Source of the DNA: Methanolinea sp.
Lineage (GTDB): Archaea; Halobacteriota; Methanomicrobia; Methanomicrobiales; Methanospirillaceae
Assembly: GCA_013331225.1 (NCBI GenBank)
Contig: DUGV01000128.1
Location: 1 to 10,973, forward strand
Length of the DNA: 10,973 nt
Direction: 5' to 3'
Position numbers and translations under genes: made by a program. Shown in pieces: positions 5,678 through 10,973 of this stretch. Numbering within the stretch: position 1 is the stretch's first letter; each line of letters starts with the position of its first letter. The notes under the pieces were generated by a model that was not told the origin of the DNA, did no database searches, and worked only from the letters and a program-made list of their open reading frames with translations.

Positions 5678-7113
5678 CCCTTGATCACCCCCAGTGGTTC
5701 GAGCCTGGCCACGAGGCGCGAGATGCCGACTTCATGAACCACCCGGACCACTTCCATGCTTGGTTTATAGACTTCAGGTGCCTCGTCTGCAATCGCCGCA
5801 TCGCTCGGCGCCCTGACAATAATGCCCTCCTGCCCGAGGGCGTCCCTTATCTCCTTCCCGGTGAGGCGCTTCTTTGCCTGCGTCCGGCTCATCACCCTGC
5901 CGGCCCCGTGGCAGGTGCTCCCGAATGTCTTTTCCATGGCACCCTGAGTGCCGTGGAGGAGAAACGATGATGTCCCCATGCTTCCCGGAATGAGTACCGG
6001 CTGCCCGACCCCTGCATATGCAGGGGGGAGGTCCGGTGCGCCCGGCCCAAACGCCCTGGTCGCTCCCTTCCTGTGCACGCAGACCTTCATCGTGGTCCCC
6101 CCCACCACGTGCTCCTCGATCTTTGCCACGTTGTGGGCAACGTCGTAGACAAGGCGCATCTCCTTGTAGGGAACCCCGTACAGCTCCTCCATTACCTTCC
6201 GTGTGTAGTGCATGATCACCTGGCGGTTGGCCCATGCGTAGTTCGCAGAGGCTGCCATCGCCCCGAAGTATGCCTTCCCCTCGGGTGAGTCGATGGGTGC
6301 ACAGGCCAGCTGCCGATCCGGAAGCGTGATCCCGTATTTCCTGGTGGCCGCCTCCAGGGTCCGGAGATGATCAGTGCAGACCTGGTGGCCCAGGCCACGT
6401 GAGCCGCAATGGATCATGATGCAGACCTGCCCTGCTGAGATGCCGAAAGCCCTGGCGACTTCCGGCTGGTAGACCTCTTTTACGACCTGTATCTCCAGGA
6501 AATGGTTCCCCGAGCCGAGCGTTCCGCTCTGCGGCATTCCCCTCTGGCGGGCTTTCTGGGACACCGCTGCCGTTTCAGCCTCCTTCATGCAGCCCTGCTG
6601 CTCGCACATCCGGACGTCCTCATCAATACCGAAACCCGCACCGACCGCCCAGGACGACCCTTCCAGGAGCATGCGGTCAAGTTCATGGCCGGACAGCCGG
6701 AGTGTGCTCTTTCCCCCGACGCCTGTCGGAACCGCTTTGAAGAGTCGTTCCACCAGTTCCCGCTTTTTCACGAGGTCCTCTTCCCGGAGAGGGGTGGCGA
6801 GCAGACGGACCCCGCAGTTGATGTCGAATCCCACTCCGCCCGGCGAGATCACCCCCTCGTCAAGAGAGAATGCCGCAACTCCCCCGCTGGGAAACCCGTA
6901 TCCCCAGTGGATATCGGGCATCGCAAGGGAGCGTGCCACGATGCCGGGCATGGTGGCGACATTCGCAAGCTGCTGGACTGCCCCCTCCTCGAGGGTCCCT
7001 GCCAGCGTTTCCGAAAGGAAGAACACCCCCGGCACGCGCATCCCCGGGACGTATCCCACCGGGACCTGCCATTCGAATTCCCTCACTCTCTGTATTCCTG
7101 GCAGCATGGTCAT
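5674..7113 (-). CDS. rtcB: tRNA-splicing ligase RtcB (GTP-dependent 3'-phosphate RNA ligase)
   Basis: Joins RNA 2',3'-cyclic phosphate or 3'-phosphate ends to 5'-OH ends, as in tRNA exon ligation after archaeal intron removal. It forms an RNA-(3')pp(5')G intermediate and needs Mn2+. The 479 residues equal the usual archaeal length and no intein is present. Active-site residues are all visible: D97 and C100 in GVGFDINCGVRL, N203/H204 in GSGNHFLE, H235 in HCGSRGLGHQV, H327 in DVAHNVAK, and H402 in STCHGAGR, the histidine that becomes guanylylated. HRKGATRAFGPG (347-358) lines the GTP site. The start is ATG at 7113 directly after the archease stop (TGA-ATG); a second ATG two codons later is equally possible. 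The gene is followed, with a four-base overlap, by an uncharacterised gene. Confidence 0.97.
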   Translation of the reverse strand: MTMLPGIQRVREFEWQVPVGYVPGMRVPGVFFLSETLAGTLEEGAVQQLANVATMPGIVARSLAMPDIHWGYGFPSGGVAAFSLDEGVISPGGVGFDINCGVRLLATPLREEDLVKKRELVERLFKAVPTGVGGKSTLRLSGHELDRMLLEGSSWAVGAGFGIDEDVRMCEQQGCMKEAETAAVSQKARQRGMPQSGTLGSGNHFLEIQVVKEVYQPEVARAFGISAGQVCIMIHCGSRGLGHQVCTDHLRTLEAATRKYGITLPDRQLACAPIDSPEGKAYFGAMAASANYAWANRQVIMHYTRKVMEELYGVPYKEMRLVYDVAHNVAKIEEHVVGGTTMKVCVHRKGATRAFGPGAPDLPPAYAGVGQPVLIPGSMGTSSFLLHGTQGAMEKTFGSTCHGAGRVMSRTQAKKRLTGKEIRDALGQEGIIVRAPSDAAIADEAPEVYKPSMEVVRVVHEVGISRLVARLEPLGVIKG

Positions 7114-7521
7114 TCACACATCAAAGATGACATCCAGTATATAAGACTCCTTATCACGGACAATGGAGAGACCCGAGTAGGAGATCCCCTTGACCCCGCG
7201 GCCGGCATTGTGGATATCCCTTGAGAAGGGCTCGCCCCTGACCACCCCCTCGACTATCCCCTCTCCAACGCGGACTTCCGCTCCCGAGATCACGAGCCCG
7301 TCCACCTCGGTGATAAAGAGAATCTCGGAGAGGAACGCGTGCATGAGCGACTCTAGGTCATCTCCCTGCACAAAGACGGAGCGCGACAGGCCATCCCTCC
7401 CAGGGCGGCCGTACATCACCTGCATCAGCGCCCGCCCGGCTTCGGAGAAGAGTCCTTCGAGGGTCCCTGCCCTCACCCGGACTCGCGCATCCGCGGTATG
7501 CTCAAGTTCCTCAAAACTCAT
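7114..7521 (-). CDS. Archease, activator of the RtcB RNA ligase
   Basis: Small acidic protein that speeds guanylylation and turnover of RtcB and widens its nucleotide use. The 135 residues carry the family signature at the N-terminus (FEELEHTADARVRV, residues 3-16; D11 is the expected metal ligand), the central DDLESLMHAFLSEILF and a C-terminal strand ILDVIFDV with a conserved aspartate. The ATG at 7521 fits the family start; a TTG start at 7551 would add a basic stretch that lies within the preceding gene. The stop is immediately followed by the rtcB start, an arrangement known from other archaea and consistent with a two-protein functional unit. The start overlaps the preceding small gene by 11 bases. 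Cytoplasmic. Confidence 0.92.
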   Translation of the reverse strand: MSFEELEHTADARVRVRAGTLEGLFSEAGRALMQVMYGRPGRDGLSRSVFVQGDDLESLMHAFLSEILFITEVDGLVISGAEVRVGEGIVEGVVRGEPFSRDIHNAGRGVKGISYSGLSIVRDKESYILDVIFDV

Positions 7522-7807
7522 GGCCCGGCGACTGGTCCTCGATCTGGTCAAGGAACATCGGCAGCATTCCCCTGTGAATGGACTGGAGGTAGCGTGCCTG
7601 GTGGATGGAAATAAAAATGGTGTGGTCTCCCGTGCAGACCTGGAGGTCTGTGGCTTTCGGGGGTTTCATGCTGACAGGAAGGAGGAGCGGGCCCCCGCAG
7701 GAGGTGCAGATCCGAAAGTCGCATCCCCTCCTCCTGATGTAATCTGCCACGTCTTCGTTCACCACGATATCTTCTATAGGGGTGAGTGTATTCGGTCTCA
7801 CGTACAT
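7511..7807 (-). CDS. Small conserved-looking protein with a CxxC motif, unknown function
   Basis: I do not recognise the family. The 98-residue protein has four cysteines: C29, the pair C34-C37 in ICTSCGGPLLLP, and C58. C34/C37 resemble a zinc-knuckle half or redox pair. Histidines H62, H69 and H78 lie in the second half (TGDHTIF, SIHQARYL). It is soluble with no signal peptide. The ATG at 7807 is chosen because GGTGA sits five bases upstream; a GTG four codons earlier is possible. The 3' end overlaps archease by 11 bases and the gene follows the DUF2551 gene by 51 bases, so it probably belongs to the same transcript and may serve RNA repair. Coding is supported by overlap, ribosome binding site and a typical amino-acid composition. 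Confidence 0.65.
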   Translation of the reverse strand: MYVRPNTLTPIEDIVVNEDVADYIRRRGCDFRICTSCGGPLLLPVSMKPPKATDLQVCTGDHTIFISIHQARYLQSIHRGMLPMFLDQIEDQSPGHEF

Positions 7808-7858
7808 GATTCTCACCACATTGACCGGAAACGGTAAAATGATTATGCTGGGAACTCT

Positions 7859-8173
7859 TCAGGTAGTTCCCACGATCTTTGCGACAAGATCGGTATATTG
7901 CTCCTTGAGCTGGTAGACGCTGTGAGTCCCTTCACGGTTCTTCATGACGTGGAGTATCCCTATGCGGGATGCGATAATTCCCACCATCGCGGCAACCGAG
8001 TGGTAACTGATGTTGAACCTCCTGTTGAGGTACTCGCAGATCTTCGCAATGGTGAGGGATTTTATTTTGAGAAAGAGTTGGAGCATGGCACGCCGTATCC
8101 CGGTATGGTCCCTTGAAAGGTACATCCGCAGGCGGCCCTCAATGACCGCTTTGATCTCATGCGGAGATCTCAT
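7859..8173 (-). CDS. DUF2551 family protein, winged-helix-like
   Basis: A 104-residue protein recognised by memory as the archaeal DUF2551 family. The start MRSPHEIKAVIEGRL is followed by LSRDHTGIRRAMLQLFLKIK, then a helix-turn-helix-like part (LTIAKICEYLNRRFNISYHSVAAMVGIIASRIGILHV) and a strand pair ending HSVYQLKEQY. This layout of three helices and a wing is typical of winged-helix DNA-binding proteins, so a regulatory role is likely but unproven. The ATG at 8173 is used rather than an ATG at 8221, because the family begins with MRSP and the extra 16 residues would read through the TATA-like box. GGTGA lies about ten bases upstream. It is the first gene of the leftward run and diverges from secF, so it may control either. 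Confidence 0.75.
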   Translation of the reverse strand: MRSPHEIKAVIEGRLRMYLSRDHTGIRRAMLQLFLKIKSLTIAKICEYLNRRFNISYHSVAAMVGIIASRIGILHVMKNREGTHSVYQLKEQYTDLVAKIVGTT

Positions 8174-8182
8174 GAATTGGTA

Positions 8183-8230
8183 CTCACCATAAGATTTATA
8201 TAAGGATTTTCTTTTTTTCACCTTTTAAAT
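8183..8230. promoter_or_regulatory. Divergent promoter region between the DUF2551 gene and secF
   Basis: This short AT-rich stretch holds two near-palindromic TATA-like boxes: TTTATATAA (8195-8203) and TTTTAAAT (8223-8230). Using the usual 26-base distance, the first box read leftward predicts a start at about 8173, the DUF2551 start codon itself; the second read leftward predicts about 8200, with a short leader holding GGTGA. Read rightward, the second predicts about 8253, giving secF a leader with GGAG (8262-8265), and the first predicts about 8225. Which box serves which gene cannot be told from sequence. Confidence 0.55.
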
Positions 8231-8273
8231 GGGGCGTCGGCGCGTAAAAATTCGGATGCATGGAGAGCCGCGA

Positions 8274-9224
8274 ATGGCGGTTGCCGACAGATGCCGGTAC
8301 AAGGAAAAATTGCGTGAATTCATTGGCGTCCCGAAGGATTTTACTCTTGTCTTGCCAAAGTACTGGGCTATGGGACTCATCGGGTATGATGTGAACAAAT
8401 ACTCTCCCCGGCAGATGGTGATGATCCCCATGGTCATCCTCATCCTCTCGCTGGCCATCCTCGGATACAATATGGCCACAATCGGGATGCCAGTGCGCCC
8501 GGGGATTGACTTCTCGGGGGGTACCGCGGTCACGCTGTTTACGACCGACACGCCGTCGCAACTGGAACAGAAGTTCCAGGGGTACCCGCTCCTCTCTGTG
8601 GGAGAAGGGGTAAACAACGGAAAATACCTTAAGTTCGGGCCCATGGACGATACATCCGTGCAGTCTCTTGCCGCACTCATCGGGGCGGAATACCCCGATG
8701 CCAAGATCGACCAGATCGGTGCGTCTTTCGGAAAGACCCTCCAGCAGCAGGCCCTTGTTGCGTTGATCATCTCGTTCATCGGAATGGCGCTCGTGGTGTT
8801 TTTGGCCTTCCGTGTGTTCGTGCCGGCGATAGCGGTGATATTCTGCGCATTCACTGATATCACAATGACCGCTGCGGGGATGAGCCTGGTGGGAATCGAC
8901 CTCTCGCTCCCCACCGTTGCCGCCCTCCTGATGCTGATTGGGTACTCGGTGGACTCGGACATCCTCCTCACGATGCGGGTCCTGAAACGGCAGGGAAAAC
9001 TTGAGGAGAAGCTCTCCGGCGCGTTCCAGACTGGAATTATCATGACCACCACCACCATCGCCGCGGTGGCCGCCATGTGGGTGGTCGCGTTTGCAGGCCA
9101 GATCACCGTTATCTGGGAGATCGCAACGGTCCTCCTCATTGGGCTCGTGCTTGACATGATGAACACCTGGCTGACGAATGCAGGGATCATCAAGTGGTTC
9201 GTCACAACGCGGGGTGGAAAATGA
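8274..9224 (+). CDS. secF: Protein translocase subunit SecF
   Basis: Membrane subunit that works with SecD to help proteins pass the SecYE channel, probably using the proton or ion gradient; archaea do this without SecA. With a start at 8274 it has 316 residues. A first membrane helix lies near 48-69, followed by the exposed domain that begins GIDFSGGTAV (77-86), then five helices in the C-terminal half. The RND-type motif GYSVDSDILLTMRVLK has D227 and D229. The ATG at 8274 has GGAG eight bases upstream. An in-frame ATG at 8229 adds an arginine-rich stretch without family character, and ATG at 8370, where similarity to relatives begins, lacks a ribosome binding site. The stop overlaps the secD start by four bases (ATGA). 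Confidence 0.9.
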   Translation: MAVADRCRYKEKLREFIGVPKDFTLVLPKYWAMGLIGYDVNKYSPRQMVMIPMVILILSLAILGYNMATIGMPVRPGIDFSGGTAVTLFTTDTPSQLEQKFQGYPLLSVGEGVNNGKYLKFGPMDDTSVQSLAALIGAEYPDAKIDQIGASFGKTLQQQALVALIISFIGMALVVFLAFRVFVPAIAVIFCAFTDITMTAAGMSLVGIDLSLPTVAALLMLIGYSVDSDILLTMRVLKRQGKLEEKLSGAFQTGIIMTTTTIAAVAAMWVVAFAGQITVIWEIATVLLIGLVLDMMNTWLTNAGIIKWFVTTRGGK

Positions 9225-10675
9225 GCGACAGCAAGCTCATGGCCTGCCTGAAGCACTGGCAGGTCGCCCTCATGGTCATCCTGCTTGTGGCATCCGCCAT
9301 CGCCATCGCTCCTAGGTTCGAGGATGGAAAATTCACCACCAATCTCCAGTACGGCCTGGACCTGCAGGAAGGGACATGGCTGCAGATGGAGTTCAAGGCT
9401 GAAGTGGTAGGGTTCCAGACCGACAGATCCGTCGAGGACTTCGTGACCGACCTCGAGAAACAGCTCGACGCGGAGATCTACCTCGTAGACGAGGGGAAAC
9501 TGGAGATCCGCAGTTATTACCCTGAAGAGACCCTCGAAACCATATTCGCGTCCGCGGGAGGCAAGCTGACCTCGTATGAACAGGGCGTCACAAGGGAGAC
9601 CGCAGATGACGTCAAGCGGATCCTTGAGAACAAGCTGAACGCGCTTGGAACCAAGGACGCACGGGTCAACCCCCTTACCGGCCTCTCTGGTGTGACCCAC
9701 TACATCCGCGTGGAGCTTGCAGGAGTCAGCCTCTCACAGGCCAAGGAGATTGTCGGAAAGCAGGGCAAGTTCGAGATCCGAATACACACCACTGGAAACC
9801 AGACAGAGCACGTCCTGTACGGGGACACTATCACGAGTGTGGGGGTTCCAAGCCACGAACCGCCGGGAAGTGCTGTCTGGGGTGTCTCTTTCACTCTCTC
9901 CGAGGACGGAGCAAAGAAATTCCAGCAGGGAGCGATTGCCACGGGTGCAGTAAGCGACCCTGATGCGCACTACCTTGACATGGTCCTCGACGAAAAGGTT
10001 GTATACAGTGCGCCGCTCTCAGGTGACCTTGCAGCGAAACTCGCCATTGAGCCCATCCGGCAGCTGTACGCATCCACGGGAACCGGTCCCGCAGGGCTCG
10101 AAGCGGCAAAGAACCTCGAGATCCACCTGAGGGCAGGGGCACTCCCGGTGGACGTGACAGTCGCCGGCTCTGGGTATGTCCCTGCAGGGCTCTCGGACTA
10201 TTTCAGGATGATGTGCGTGATCGCTTTCATCGCTGCGGCGATTGCGGTCGGGGTGGTCATCTATTACCGGTACCGTGAAGCAAGCATCGTGCTGCCCATG
10301 ATCGGGACCAACCTCACCGAGATCGTGATCCTGCTCGGGGTCGCAACGCTCATCCAGCAACTGGACCTTGCCGCAATCGCTGCATTGATCGCAGTGATGG
10401 GTACCGGGATCGACCAGCTGGTCATCATCACCGACGAGATCCTGCACGAGGGGAAAGTCCCCTCCCCCACGCTCTACAAGAAGCGGCTCGCGAGGGCTCT
10501 TGGGATCATCCTGGTCTCCGCGTTCACCGTCATCATCGCCATGATACCACTGGCGTTGATGGACCTCTCGTCTCTGCGAGGCTTTGCCCTCATCACCATC
10601 GTCGGTGTGGTAATCGGCGTCACGGTGACCCGACCCGCATATGGAGAGATTATCAAGGAGATCCTCTCCAAATAA
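9221..10675 (+). CDS. secD: Protein translocase subunit SecD
   Basis: Partner of SecF in the membrane complex that aids late steps of protein export. The 484 residues show one N-terminal membrane helix (about 11-28), a large exposed domain of about 300 residues, and five helices from about 330 to the end. The D1 motif is YGLDLQEGTWLQMEF with glutamate E50 in a place that is usually glycine. Other landmarks are VTRETADDVKRILENKLNALG (the repeated P1-type alpha/beta unit), LRAGALPVDV before the second helix, and GTGIDQLVIITDEIL with D398, the membrane acidic position used in SecDF ion coupling. The ATG at 9221 has GGTGG six bases upstream and lies in the secF stop, which ties the two genes together. 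An earlier ATG at 9194 would only read inside secF. Confidence 0.95.
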   Translation: MSDSKLMACLKHWQVALMVILLVASAIAIAPRFEDGKFTTNLQYGLDLQEGTWLQMEFKAEVVGFQTDRSVEDFVTDLEKQLDAEIYLVDEGKLEIRSYYPEETLETIFASAGGKLTSYEQGVTRETADDVKRILENKLNALGTKDARVNPLTGLSGVTHYIRVELAGVSLSQAKEIVGKQGKFEIRIHTTGNQTEHVLYGDTITSVGVPSHEPPGSAVWGVSFTLSEDGAKKFQQGAIATGAVSDPDAHYLDMVLDEKVVYSAPLSGDLAAKLAIEPIRQLYASTGTGPAGLEAAKNLEIHLRAGALPVDVTVAGSGYVPAGLSDYFRMMCVIAFIAAAIAVGVVIYYRYREASIVLPMIGTNLTEIVILLGVATLIQQLDLAAIAALIAVMGTGIDQLVIITDEILHEGKVPSPTLYKKRLARALGIILVSAFTVIIAMIPLALMDLSSLRGFALITIVGVVIGVTVTRPAYGEIIKEILSK

Positions 10676-10729
10676 CCGATAACAACCTTTATCACCCTTT
10701 TTTCTCCACTTAGATTCTTGGGAATTCAC
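10676..10729 (+). promoter_or_regulatory. secD-trx gap: T-run terminator and candidate promoter
   Basis: The 54-base gap is AT-rich. CTTTATC (about 10687-10693) is a TATA-like element that would place a start near 10717, about 13 bases before the next ATG. A run of six T (10698-10703) after CCC could end secFD transcripts, since archaeal termination often occurs at T runs. GGGA (10719-10722) is the only ribosome-binding-site-like sequence before the start at 10730. Confidence 0.35.
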
Positions 10730-10973
10730 ATGAGCAGACCGGTGTTACTCGACTTTTATGCAGATTGGTGCGGGCCGTGCAGACGGCAGGGACCCATCCT
10801 CGAGGAGTTGAAGAAGAAGATGGGCGACAGGGTGGAGATAAAGAAGATCGATGTGGACCAGCACATGGAGATGGCCAACAAGTACGGCATCCGGGTGGTC
10901 CCGACCCTCATCATCGAGAAGGACGGGAAGGTGATGCACAGCCTTGAAGGGGTCACGAGTGCCGAGACACTCT
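10730..10973 (+). CDS. Thioredoxin-family protein, cut by the right edge
   Basis: Small cytoplasmic disulfide oxidoreductase. The visible 81 codons show the thioredoxin fold from the start: strand VLLDFYADW, the active site WCGPC (residues 13-17, C14 and C17), a long basic helix, strand VEIKKIDVDQH, and YGIRVVPTLIIEKDG with the cis-proline P58. Thus only the last strand and helix lie outside the window. There is no signal peptide. The N-terminus is short, starting only eight residues before the first strand's conserved aspartate (D8), as in compact archaeal thioredoxins. The start ATG at 10730 follows secD by 54 bases and probably has its own promoter. It could be a glutaredoxin-like archaeal protein, but WCGPC favours thioredoxin. 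Confidence 0.9.
   Translation, partial: MSRPVLLDFYADWCGPCRRQGPILEELKKKMGDRVEIKKIDVDQHMEMANKYGIRVVPTLIIEKDGKVMHSLEGVTSAETL

Noticed and set aside
5674..7113. Intein or frameshift in rtcB, as inteins occur in some archaeal RtcB proteins
   Set aside because: The frame is continuous at 479 residues with all active-site motifs in order; no insertion is present.
6502..7224. Open frame of 240 codons on the plus strand, antisense to rtcB and archease
   Set aside because: Covers conserved RtcB active-site codons on the other strand; no recognisable protein and no ribosome binding site.
9664..9673. Single GTCAACC half-site inside secD, as a second BirA operator
   Set aside because: No matching GGTTGAC half at 14-16 bases and it lies in the middle of an unrelated gene.
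8225..9700. Open frame of 491 codons on the minus strand, antisense to secF and the start of secD
   Set aside because: It mirrors two well-supported genes, has no family character and low-complexity runs typical of antisense reading of GC-rich membrane-protein genes.
10019..10729. 236-codon minus-strand frame opposite the secD 3' half
   Set aside because: Histidine/aspartate-rich translation is the antisense of hydrophobic SecD helices; no independent support.
1..10973. CRISPR array, tRNA genes, insertion sequence or defence island
   Set aside because: Coding is almost continuous with housekeeping-type genes; I saw no direct-repeat arrays, tRNA-like cloverleaf, transposase or terminal repeats.

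Overview
The window looks like a piece of a methanogenic archaeal chromosome, most likely from the Methanomicrobiales (inferred from protein content, not from any search). The support is archaeal-type SecF and SecD without SecA, an archease/RtcB pair, two small families that I recall as archaeal or methanogen families (DUF2111 and DUF2551), a two-subunit pyruvate carboxylase PycB, TATA-like boxes upstream of genes, and short purine-rich ribosome binding sites. The DNA is GC-rich and densely coding. I see no tRNA, rRNA, CRISPR array, insertion sequence or other mobile element.

Twelve genes run leftward on the minus strand from about 8173 to the left edge, mostly with overlaps or gaps under 65 bases. 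In transcription order they are: a DUF2551 winged-helix-like protein (7859-8173); a 98-residue cysteine-containing protein of unknown function (7511-7807); archease (7114-7521); the RNA ligase RtcB (5674-7113); a glutamine-amidotransferase-like protein of unknown function (5102-5677); a DUF2111 protein (4645-5067); biotin ligase/repressor BirA (3663-4640); the biotin S-component BioY (3066-3623); two ECF ATPases (2368-3060 and 1694-2392); an ECF T component (1059-1712); and the 5' part of pycB (996 down to the left edge). The first part is an RNA-repair module. The second is a biotin module: uptake (BioY plus the ECF energising module), attachment (BirA), and an enzyme that needs biotin (pyruvate carboxylase subunit B, whose biotin domain would lie off the left edge).

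Two things stand out. First, the 39 bases between birA and bioY hold a perfect inverted repeat with 9-base arms and a 14-base spacer, of the form expected for a BirA operator, and the BirA here has the N-terminal helix-turn-helix needed to use it. Second, the two ECF ATPases have complementary defects: one has lost the Q-loop glutamine and the H-switch histidine but keeps a perfect LSGGEQ, while the other keeps Q and H but has LSRGE. A heterodimer would have one normal and one degenerate ATP site, as in asymmetric ABC transporters.

On the plus strand, secF (from about 8274) and secD (9221-10675) overlap by four bases and encode the membrane SecDF complex, which supports protein export. They diverge from the DUF2551 gene across a short AT-rich region with two near-palindromic TATA-like boxes. 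After a T-rich gap a thioredoxin-like gene starts at 10730 and runs off the right edge.
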